Of a stretch of DNA of 64,000 nucleotides, positions 1-12,000 are shown piece by piece. Origin of the DNA: Ciona intestinalis (taxonomy: Eukaryota > Chordata > Ascidiacea > Phlebobranchia > Cionidae). A program made the translations under genes and the position numbers. The stretch spans positions 3,492,957 to 3,556,956 of the forward strand of contig NC_020169.2 in NCBI RefSeq assembly GCF_000224145.3, in the 5' to 3' direction. Numbering within the stretch: position 1 is the first letter of the stretch; each line of letters starts with the position of its first letter. Below the pieces are notes generated by a model. That model was not told the origin of the DNA and did no database searches. It saw only the letters and a program-made list of their open reading frames with translations.

Positions 1-39
1 CTAAAAAACAGCTAACACATCAAAAGCGAAAAAAAACAC

Positions 40-3000
40 CTTGATTTCCTGATTGCATCTCTCATAAAAAGATCAAAATTTTGCATCTCGTTTTCCGTAA
101 GATGTCCCCCAAATGACCAAACGAACGCAAATCCGAATAAATTAATAGATATTTGGTGATTTGTGTCGGGAACAACTTCATCCAAGCGTGACCGGACACT
201 TCCTCTTGTCACGGTTGACTGAGTCTCATCCTTAGTATTCGCCGAACTCGATTTTCTAAATTTTTTAAATTTATTCAAATTATATAGATTTTATAACAAA
301 TAGAGTTTCAGCTAAATGAAGTTTCCAAAACTGTTAACCTTGTCTTCTATATGGAACTAGAAAATTTGCATGTATTTCAGCACCTAATTTGAAAAGTGGC
401 TTTTCTGGTCAAAAGCTTATCTGGTTAGCATTGGTAATAATACTGCTTATGTTTATTTTTATCAGAAGATAAATTTCAAATATTCGTTTTAGGCTGATAG
501 CACCAGTAGAAGAAAAATTATTCACCTGTTCATTGTGACATCATCATTGTCATTGTTTTGTGCAAGAAGATATCTTCTCATGGAGTGAGAGTCGAGACAG
601 GATGAGAGAATGGAGAAGAAGGAAGTTATTTCATGGATGCCTGATGCTCTTGCGTGTTTGCCCTGTAATATTGGTAACATCAGAGCATTTTTTGGTTAAT
701 AATGTTAATACTAACTTATTAAATGTCAAGTTTAAAAGTTTTAGCATTTGTTGTGTATGTTCGTAATATATCAATTTTGTAAATAAACAAATGGGCTGCA
801 CACAGATACAAAGGATACAGGGGTACAATTTCCCCTTAATAATTGGCAAAACCTTGTTTACTTGATACACAATAAATTCTATTAGAAAATGAATTCATTA
901 AAAAAAAAATACTTGCAGTTAAATAAACACATTTAGTTTGGGAAAATTGGATTTTTTCTCCATGGCATGATTTAAAGATATAATCTCAATTTAAAATATA
1001 ATTTAAAAACAAGTTGAACAAACCCTCTGTGCGTTGTCCAACCCAGCAGTAAGCACACTTCCATTTCTTTGTTCAAGAAACTTGAGAATGGTTGGGACAA
1101 GATCTTCAATGAGTTCATTCCATACTTTAACTGTGTGTCTTGTGACAGCATATAGATTGTATGCATTTTCCAACCAAGATGATGCAATATTTCTCCAGTT
1201 ATCAACAACAGTGCAATGCAATATTGAACATCTAAAAATAATAAACAGTTAATAATATTAAAAAAAAAAAAATGTTGAGACTATTTAAGGTTTAAATTTA
1301 AGGAATAAATTTTAATGAACAATTACTTTGTCAAACTTAGCTAATTCCGCAAACACATGTAAGTTACCAAGGTTATAATGTATAACTGTTGTATTATAAA
1401 TATTGTAGTAATATGCCAACTCTGGCATAAATCCTAGACTTTTACACAGATTTTTCTGTAGAACCTCACCCATATAAAATGGAATTCTATCGTTAATTGG
1501 TAGAGTGGTAGAGCATTGCAGGCCAAAAAAAACTGAGATTTATGTCATAATTTGTTAGTTACAAACAACAAGAAAATTAAATGTAAAGTACAACTTCAAT
1601 ACATTTAATTTAAAAAAAAGACAGGATATGGAGATAAACAGTCGTTAAAACACACAGTTAAACTACACCTAGCGGACAAATAAGCCATTTATGCCTAAAT
1701 ATTTTTTCAAGTTAAACTTCTAATAGAAACAAATAGGGGTCATTTAAAAATAACTTTAAATAAAGAATGTAATCTCCTATCTAACCTAGATAGCACAGCT
1801 GGTGATGCAGATGATATATCTGCACATTCAAATAAAACACTTGTTGTTTTAGGTAGAGTAAGACTTTCCATATTACTCATATGAACACGATGGTTATCAT
1901 CCAATAAACAGTTGAGACTATCCGTCCAGTTTGAGTTGATAGATCCATCAAACACAATCCATTTCTGTAACCTGTAGTTAAATAACAAGGTAAGACATCA
2001 GAATAAAAGGTAGGACACAAAATTTAACATTTTTTCAACTTCGAACGAACTTATACAAAAATTCTGGTTAGTCATTTTTGAACTAAATGAGCCCGTATTT
2101 GGAGTTCTATAACCAGTATTTGAAATTTGTGACGTAAAAAGTTATGCAAAAAGCTGCAAACAATAGTGTTACCACAATGCCAAGATAGGAGAATGCATTT
2201 TAAATTTATTTCAAAAAAAGTGGGAAAAACTTTTTTAAAAAATTACGGTTCGTCTTTTTTTAAACTGGATTGTGTGGTCTTATATAACTACAAGCTTGAT
2301 TGTAATAAAGCAAAACTGACATACTTTGGAAATTTAATTTTTGCATCTTTTTCATCTTTCTCAGCCCCAGCAGAAGGTTGCAAACCTTCTTCCTTTTTCT
2401 CTTTTCCTGCGTTCTTTTTATTCTCTTTGTGAATTATAGTGCAATCCTTCAACATTTTCACTATAAGACCTGAGAAAAAAATATAACAAAAACATAACCT
2501 TTGTTATTAATGGCATTTAACAAACCAAACACAGATATACTTTAGTTTCATATAATAATATTCTTTTTAAACAACTAAAAGAAAGGATTTAGCAGCAAAA
2601 CGCCAGTCGTTCAAACACACTATATTGGTAAACACTACTTAAGAAAGACTATTTGGTGTTTTATGTTTCCCCACCTTGCTTCCAAACATTGGCATCGGTA
2701 TCAAAATACCCGAACAAGTCAGATATTTTTGAAGCATTAGGGAACAATACTGTAACGTCTACTCTTGAATATTCATCCTTCAAGTTGAGCAAATTATGTG
2801 AAGTTTCACCTGCAATTTAATAAAAGTTAATGCAAAACATTGGTAGTGTGTTCTCTTATGAATACTTGAATTATTTTTTACTTTATAACCTGAACCTACT
2901 TTTTATTACACATTTTTTCAACATCTTGTCTTGCTAAAGTAGCAGAGTTTTGTAAAAATAACAAACCCCATTAACTTATGTAGGCAATAATACTTTCATA

Positions 3001-6000
3001 GTAATCACATTTTTTTTGCAATCCAGAACACACATATTTTATTGCAATCCAGAAATAAAGTAGCTATCCAGAACATTTATGGAATAAAAGCATGCAAGAT
3101 AACCTATATGTATATATTTTATACTAAAAAATATGAAAATAGAAATGTGTTCATAAAAGTGTAATATGCTATATATATATTACCGTGAGCAGTGAATACA
3201 TCAGAGAATGAAGTTACGCTCGTTGTAGAATAAGCTCTTTCTTGTTTCTCCTGGAATTAAAACAATACTAGATTTCCATATATACAATTTGTAATGAATG
3301 TGAATGTAACTAACTTTATCCTCGCGAAGCCGGGAACGATGGTTGTTATAACACAGGTGTTTATATACCTCGTGCCAGCCTCAGAGCTACCACGTATGTT
3401 ACTTTGTGGGTGATTATTTTTTCATTTAATTATGTGTGGCTGATAATTTGGACAACCTATTAGTGACCACTGGGTTTGAGCAATTGCCGTTAAGCGACTA
3501 GCCCAAGGACACATCAGCCCACAGTGGTAGCAGCGTCAAGCCTTGATCCCATTACCTCTGGGTTACATGCAGGCCTGCTAACCACTTTGCCACAGCTCAG
3601 GATATGTATTTCAGTATACACATTATACACAAGTGGAAATGTTAAACGGAAAATTACCAGTAAATTTCCAGAACTTGTCATAGTAGCATCAGTGGTTGCA
3701 CCATCTCTCACTCCATCATTTAAATTATCTGCTTTTTCCAACTGGTGTGTGCATAATACATTGAGTGCTTTGGACAGAATCCTAATGTATTGACAACATT
3801 TTTAAAAACTTTACAAAAATATATTTTATTTCAACTATGTATGGTACATATGATATCTGTGTTATACCTTACCAAGTTTTTCAGCCATGTGTGGATAAAA
3901 ATGCGATACTAATGATAGAACATAAAGTTATTTTTTTAGGTTAAAACTATTTTTTTAAGTTTTAATGCAAAATGATTGTTGTATTACATTATTCAACCAA
4001 TTTTTGAAAAAATATTTTAATACTTTATTTTTTATTTTTTTATGACCAAAATTTAACTTTTTTTAAATTCTTTTAAACATTTTATAAAACTTTTTTGCAA
4101 TTCTGTACCACATTAAATTACCAACCGTACCTGTACATGGTTGTTTTACCAGAACCAGCAGCACCAGCCATAACCACACACTGGTTAAGTCTTATCATGG
4201 TGTGTAATTCACATATTTTATTAATCCATTCATTTGTTGGTTTCAAACCATCAGTTATCATCTGCTGTTTTATTTCAGCTGAAAGTTTGAAAATAATTGA
4301 AAAATCTTGCAATGCCTGTATATACGTTTATATACACTACATTTTTTAAACTTAAATATAACCGGTTTATTTACAAAATAAAAATTCTTTATTTACATAT
4401 TTTTTATAAACTTAAATATACCTGCTTTTAAAAAAATAAAAAAATGCGTTTTTGAAGGAATATAATTTTTTTTTAAAGGTTTAAAAATTAAGCAGTCCAA
4501 ATGTGATCAATTTTATTTTAGTTACCAACGTTTCCCCCTTAACAAGAATAAAACAAGAATGTTAATAAAGTTGTTTTTACCAATGTTTTAAACAATAATG
4601 TGAAATGTATTTCTTTACCAATGAACTCACCAGCGAGTTTTAAATCTTTCTGTCCTGTTGAAGGTCTGGAACTCATTGGGAAAATATTTCTCAAGTTTTC
4701 CTTGAATTTTGAAACAGCAAATGCACTGCAAGGTAAATGAATAGACTTAAGTTCTCGCAAAATGTGATAAAAAACACACAAAGTTCAAAACCTGACCTAC
4801 ACCATAGGCATGCCACCCCATTAATATTACAGATTAGAAAATTACACCAATTACCTTCCTAATTTTGGATTAAAAATAATAAAAATTGCGTTCACGACAG
4901 CCAACTCTTCATTATGATTCGATAAAACCATCTCTGATCTTCTGCTGGACCTTCCTATGCTTGTGGAGGAAGATGTTGCGGAAGGTGTTCTTGCTCCGAG
5001 AAGATCCGGTTCGTTCACTGACTCCGCTCTGCTCCTCTGATGTGACTTTAGGCTGCAGTTGATAAGAGATGCGGTGGAGATGATGGACTTCATTGTAGAA
5101 AGGTCAATGTTTGCAACCTAGTGTGAGTAATGCAGGAATAACTTAAAATAAATATTTTTTATAAGCAATAGGTGAAAAATAGTAATTGAAATTCGCACCA
5201 CTGCCAGCATAAGAGAATTAACAGCACACAAAAAAATCCCCCCCCCAAAAAAAAAATGAACAACAAAGTTACGTATGTGGTAACTCAGGTAAACCATATT
5301 TTAACAACCGTCTTTGGCTTATCTCGTGAGAATAAATAAGTTAACAACTGTTGTTTTACCGTTACTACCTGTCTTTTCGCTTTTGTAAACTATCCTGTTC
5401 CTTGTTATTGTGACCGAAGAGATGATATGAATTTCGTTTATTCAAGTTACATTCATTCATTTTATTTAATTGAAAAAACAAAAACAAAGCAGATACATTC
5501 ACATACCTTAGTAGCAGAAAAGTCAATTGCAGATCCTTTGCTTGGACAACTTATATGATCAGAGTTAGCTTGTATGAGTTGGTACATGAGGTGTAGTTTG
5601 TGGGATAAGTTGATAAAGTCAGCAAATCCCGCAGCTTGTAACCAAACCTGGGAATATTGGATATTATTTAGTTGTGTGTAATTTAAGAATATTTTAAAAG
5701 TAACTTAAACTAGTGCTCTTCAACCTTTTATGGGTTGGTGAACCCCTAAAGTTGTTGCGTCGAACTCATGCACCCCTGATTGCTTTAACGTAAAACTAAT
5801 GAAGTTTCACAATTCCTAGTGATGCAAGATATAGAATTCATATAAAAAAAATGTAGGAAAATGGCTAAATTGGTTAAAAAAGTTTAAAATGAAAAAATAT
5901 TGCTGAAAATTGTTGAAGTTTGTGATGCACCCTTGTATACCTTTTTGCACTGGTGCACCCCTGGCATATTTTGGTGCACTCTAGGGTGCGCCGTGCACAC

Positions 6001-9000
6001 CGGTTGAAGAGCACTGACTTAAACAACTGTTATAATGCAGTTATAAATATACAACTGAATTCCTGATTAATACAAACATTTTACTCCCTTTGAATTGCTT
6101 GGACATTATCTAGTTCCGTACAATAAACATACATAATGTGCGTTTAAATGCATTGGGTGCAGTGCTGCTTTCAAAAAGGGTAAATACACATGAAAAAACA
6201 CATTTAGTAATGTAAATCAAAATCAGACGTGTATAATTGTTGATCTGGTGGGTATATTTCTATAGTACTACTGGTGGTTGGACTTGATTTTTGTTGGTTA
6301 CGTTTTCGTAGCACCAGATCATTACTGTTTATTACTATACAAGTATCATTTAACTTATAAACATCAAATCAGGGTCAGATTCGCAGATTCCCGAAACTAT
6401 TTACTTATATATAAAGGCATGCATAAAACATAAATATGTCACGCTTGTGGTGCAATTTAGAGCAACCATGTCACACAATACATAAGATACCTCAATCAAT
6501 TTCTGAATGTCTGGTTTAATCAAGCAAGCAGGTCGGTACATGAGACGTAAACTATCTGGTAGCTCAGGGAAAGATCTGGAATATATGATACAAATTATAA
6601 GGTATGTGCAATGGCTTGGTCAATTTTATTCAGTGTAAAGACCTTACCTAAGTAAATATAGTAGGGTGGGGAAAGATGGGACACCTTTAGTACATAATAT
6701 CCTAATATCATTTTAAACAGTTAACAGCGGTCTATGGGAGTTGTGAGGATAGGGTTTATTAATTCTTTGAATGTTTTTTGTTTACTACCAAATAGGACGA
6801 GAAAATAGAATGAATAGGTGTTCCATCTTTCCCCACCCTACTATACATACTAAGGGTTCCTGAGTATGACAACTAAAAAATTGACATTTTTTTACTGTAA
6901 AGATAAAACTATAAAGATGGACTGTAAAAATATTTCACTGCAAGCATGTAATAAAAAAAACATTAAACTGAGTTATTACAAATAAATAAGTTAAGATGAT
7001 AACTATAATAAACAAACGAAATTACAACAAAATTTAACCCAACCAATAAAACCACCACTTACCCAGCAGATGTAGTGAAATTCATGAAGACGGCAAATCC
7101 CGGTTTTACTCGGAGTAGTTTGTTCTCAAAGATGATGCTCCCAATGCTCCGAGGATCAGATTGCTCTGATAAATAATCCTTCGCATCGCTATCTTCGAAT
7201 CGTGTCTTCTCTATTAGTTTAAGCAAGGATTCTGAGATCTGTGGTTGCCATGACAATGTAGTTCCATCTTTTAATGAATCATGGAGTGTGGTCACTGAGT
7301 TGCTTCTCTGGATAAATTAGGAAGGATTATTAAAAAGTGAAATACAAAAGTTACCACATTACTAAACCTTTTAACATTTATATTGTTTTTTAATAAAAAT
7401 TATTTTTTTAGTGAATTTTTCTTAATTTCAGTTTTTGTCAGCATGATAATTTATAGATAACTAATGCTAGATTTTTTTCAACATACAGTGTATAAAAGTA
7501 ATAAGTAGCTTCATTAATTAGTGTTCACAGTGCATGAAAAAGGCATAACACACAGTACCCACTTGGACACCAGTATTGGTATTATACATGATATAACATA
7601 TAGGATATACCATTACACGAATCATAAAATATAGTATACAACATTGCGCTTATGTAAAAATCTTGATTTTTCAGAAAAAAAACAACAAATAAGTTTAAGT
7701 CTGAATTAGTATTACCTTTAGTTTAGTTTTCCCATCACATCCATGTACAGTGTATGGAGTGTTAGTAGATTGTTCAATAGTGGTACATGCTTCCTGTATA
7801 TGAGATATATGTTGGTTCAATATAGATAGAGTGGTTGGAGTGAGTCTTTGAGCGTGATCGAAACATAACCAGGAACCTGATTCAACCATTCCACATAGTA
7901 ACCTGAAAATACATACATGGTCAAAATTTTATTTTTAGGCCACACAAATATTGCTAATACTGCTCACAAATTAAAACGAGCAGAAAAGTAGGGTTACACA
8001 GTTTTTCATAAATAAAAAAAATCTTACAAACATTTTTTAGTAAAAAAGATCTTGTCAGATTTACCATCCCAGATAATAATCTGGGAGGATTATTGTTCAA
8101 TTTAGTTATTCTGTGATGCTGGTATGGTAGCTGCCAAACTCTTCCAAATTTATATGATTTAGCAATATAAATGCTCCTAATGCTACTAGTAAATTAATGC
8201 AAGCATAAAAAAAGTATGGAAATAATAATCTTATAAGCAGCTTGACTCATACATGAACAAAGATCTTAAAAATCTGAAAACATTTTTTTTATTATTTTTA
8301 ATACATTTTTTCTTTTTTAATAAAACAAAACTTAATAAAACAAGTTTTATTTTATAAGCAAAATCCTTCATTTTTTCCATTTTCTAACATTCTCACAACT
8401 TGCTCCCACCTTTTGAAAATATTTATCTCGAACAACTGTGAGCAATTAATGCTGATGAATTGACGACCATAAGCTGCCGCAAGTTCAGAAACAACAACTG
8501 ACTTCCCGACAGCAGTCTCACCAAATAGACCGCCGTATTTACGTGATCTTATTGCCAGGTTAAGACTCAACATACATCTGTGGGGATTCAACATTATTTC
8601 GTTATTAATAGACCTTGAAATTTTGATACAGAAAAGTTTTTTATTTTTTATTTTTTTTTTTATTTTTTTTTTATTTATTTTTTTTTTTTTACATTTTTTT
8701 TTATTTTTTTTTTATTTATTTTTTTTTTTTTACATTTTTTTTTATTTTTTTTTAGTTATTTTTTTTAATATGTATATGACAAATAAGTAGTATATATGTT
8801 GTATAACCACAAAAGCTGCAAAATTATGTTATTATAAATGAATGAATAAATGTAACTTACTTTATCCTCGCGTGGCTGGAAAACAACAGTCGTTATAACA
8901 CAGGTGTTTTGTTTCATACGCCTCATGCCAGCTTACGAGTTACCAAGTACGGTACTTTTGGGATGGTTATTTTTGGAGGAATTTTTTTCATTTTTTGTTT

Positions 9001-12000
9001 ATGATAAAGCATTTGGAAAGCCCATTAGTGATTACTGGGTATTAATACAAACAAAAGTTAAAATTACAAAAACACCAATTACCTTTCTGTAATTGGTGTA
9101 ATAACAGTTCCAACACATGCACCAGATGTATTACCCAAAACACCAGTCATAGCGCGATACTCATATGCATAAGCTTCCTTGTCCCCAAGGACTTCTACGA
9201 AACATCGCCCTGCTGTGGCTGATCTGTTCAGTATAGATTCATCATGACCAAACAATATTTTCTCTCTCTTTAAGTCTGAGTTGGTATAATCAACCACATC
9301 TGCTGTGTGCCTGGAAACATATTTTTGAAGTTGGTTAGTTGTATTTATTGTAGTCAGTAGGTTAATTTTATAAGGTTTAACAGTAACACTTTTAAACCAG
9401 CGCTTTTTCATTTATTTTATCCTACTGTGTTAGTGTGGAAAGACGACCCTTTGTTTTGTAATTAAAAGGGCTAAATAAAAATTAAATTATGTCAAGCTAT
9501 TGGCCATTTAAAAAGGCCCAAAACACGCTTTGGGTAAAAAAACTTTGTATGAAACGTAAAGGTTAAGAAATTTGGCTGTTAAGTACAAAAAAAGTGATTC
9601 AAATGTTCAAGTAATACTTTTACCCAAAATCTATTTCTTTAATGCGAGGTCCATAGTATCTTTATATAAAAGTGTTTTTATGCACACTTTTGCTTCTATT
9701 AGAAGACTAACTTGGTAATAATTAAACATAAATGGCTCGTTTGTCTGCTAGGTGTAGCGACCACGCTTATTTTTTTCAATTACATGTAAATATGTTTTTA
9801 ACTGTAAACTGTTGTTTTGTTGCTATATCCTATCTTTTCGTTTAAAATATTCTAAATCTTCGCTAAGGTTAACGCACAGACAAATAAAGTTATTATTATA
9901 TTATTAATATTATAAAATCACATAGTACAATTTCACTTACTTTATCAATCTGTTCCACTCATACGAGTCAATAGATCTTACATCACTCAGTTCAAATGTT
10001 CTTAAAATATCTCTGTGATAAGCTGTTTGGGTCACAAGGGATGACAGGAGAGTCTGGAGTCGCAACCGTAAAGCAGATTTTTGGACGTGGATTCCATTTT
10101 CTTGCATTACTTGGCTGTAAGATAATAGACACAAAGTTTCGTAACACTCTGACTTTTTAGTTACATGATTGGAGTATAGATTTAATATGTATGTGTGCTT
10201 ATTATAAGCATTCAATAAGCAAGATACCTCATTCGTTCTGCTTTATAATATAAACAGTAGGACAAAAGTTATAGGAAATACTTATTATCAACTACAAAAA
10301 CTTTGCAGACTATTAGTTTTAAGTAAAATAAAAAGTATACAGTTAAAAACAAGATGCATGGACAAGCTTTACCTTATAACCTAAGTTGTATATACAATTA
10401 TACACTTTTGTTAATTTTTTTTTAAAACCTGAACTGGTTGAACTTGTGGATTGTTTCTTTCTTAAAAGTTTCCAAATCTTCTTTCTTCATCCCATATTTC
10501 AATAAACGAGATAATTCACGGAACCATAAGATTGAGTTGCTCACAAGAACCGCTTGACTTGTGTATTTTAACAGCCAGTGTCTGGAACAAAATCTAATAT
10601 TGTTTATATTGTTAAACTCTGTCAACACTGTAGCATTTAACAACTGTTTGGCTTTTTTGTATGATAAGGATTGTATAAGCATTTGATTTCCAACATTTTA
10701 TGGTTCACGCCACCTAGATACATTCTTAGCATCTTGCTCTAAAAAATATACAACCTAGATTCGTTTAAAACATTATCTTTTGTTTATGAGTTTGTAGTTT
10801 ATGAGTTTGTAATGCTACAATAAGCAAGCAGTGCTTTTCAAGTGAACCTTACAATAAGCAAAAGACAATGTGGCCACTCAAAAGCACTTAAGAAACCAAT
10901 GTAAAAGCACTGCATGGAAGTAGAGTATTGTAATTGCCCAACCTGTATTCTTTTGAAGAATTTTCCTTCTTAATCATCTCTGTTGCGTAAACTTCTTCAA
11001 GTACACTTGAAACATTTTCTAAATCTGTGAAAAATATAAAAAGATTATTAATATACTTTCTAAACGATATGAATCTTATTTTGCTTTCTAAGGGCACATA
11101 CATAATACAGGGACTGTATTATAAATTCTTGGCCACATTAATTTAACAGTGTATATACCTTGAGAAAGTCTTTCTTCAACACATTGTTTGAGTTGTTTGG
11201 TGATAGCACGCTGGATATTCTTTTCAAGCAGATTGAACCACACCACAGCATCACTCTGTGCAGGAATCGCATCAATTTTCAAAATTTCTTTTAAGTTTCC
11301 AACCAGATGTGTGACTTGTAACCTGAAATACATAGGTTTAAAACATTGTATACACCTGAATGATATTTTACTATCATTATAGGTAAAAATCTAATGTCTG
11401 TTTATGTAAAATTACAGAACTTATTATTTGGTTTAAAACTACTATTTGTTTATGTTAAAATTACAGGTAGTTTATAATACATTTTTTTATAATATTAAAA
11501 AATATATATCAGGTTTAGTAAATAAAACTACATTTAGATTTTCTTTATACTTCTGTGTTAAACAATCCAATATTATACAGTGCATGGATATTTACAACAT
11601 TAACAACATATTACAAAATCCCTATATAAGTAGCAAAACAATTGCACCCAAAAAAATCAAGTTATATCAAAGTTAAAAACTTACTTATGTGAATGCAATT
11701 CAAGGTCAAGCGCAGAAGCGTTAGCAGTTGGTACTTCACCATGGAGACCAGGTAAGCTGAACAAAAGTGACTGCGCGCCGTGGAAACATTTTGGTATGTA
11801 AGGTAACAACGCACGTGGTTGACGGGAAATACCAAGAAGACACACACAGTCGTCATCAGAGAGGAAATATAACCTAGTTAAATAAACAAACAACAGTTAA
11901 ATAAGATGTGAAATAAACCTTTGCAGTTGAATGAAAACTCAAGGCAAGGTTGAAGCTAATCTTAGAAGCTTCTCTAAATTAAGGTACGGAAGAATTTTCA

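Larger units (their letters stand above)
1024..4278 (-). other. AAA2 module of the dynein-like gene
   Basis: Walker A AGAAGSGKTT lies in exon 4132-4278. Exons 3658-3781, 3184-3250, 2675-2809, 2325-2469, 1786-1971 and 1024-1231 follow. They contain ISDLFGYFD, KWIVFDGSINSNW, LLDDN and the ISSASPAVLSR sensor block, all of which align by eye with dynein AAA2. Walker A here is canonical, unlike the AAA1 Walker B. A lysine/glutamate-rich stretch (KENKKNAGKEKKEE) sits in exon 2325-2469 and looks like a loop insertion. Confidence 0.75.
7063..9310 (-). other. AAA1 module of the dynein-like gene, with altered Walker B
   Basis: Four exons (9083-9310, 8410-8577, 7716-7902, 7063-7307) encode AAA1. The module opens with VGTVITPITER, the counterpart of the dynein LVITPLTDR start. 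Walker A is GETAVGKS, which still fits GxxxxGK[ST]. Walker B reads CFDHAQRL where motor dyneins have CFDEFNRI, so the catalytic glutamate is histidine. The sensor region reads FMNFTTSAGR in place of the usual FITMNPGYAGR. In motor dyneins AAA1 is the main ATP hydrolysis site, so this copy probably binds nucleotide without efficient hydrolysis. That last step is inference. Confidence 0.75.

Noticed and set aside
560..870. Short open frames on both strands
   Set aside because: They sit in an intron of the dynein-like gene with no domain, conserved start or splice context.
3540..3605. Possible tRNA gene on the minus strand
   Set aside because: A and B boxes are present but no cloverleaf with an anticodon stem can be formed; it is the head of a repeated element.
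8352..8409. Extension of the AAA1 Walker A exon (WEQVVRMLENGKN)
   Set aside because: A good donor (AAAAG/GTGGGA) at 8410 joins in frame to LLCGMVESGSWLCFD, which fits dynein; the extension runs to a stop and has no family match.
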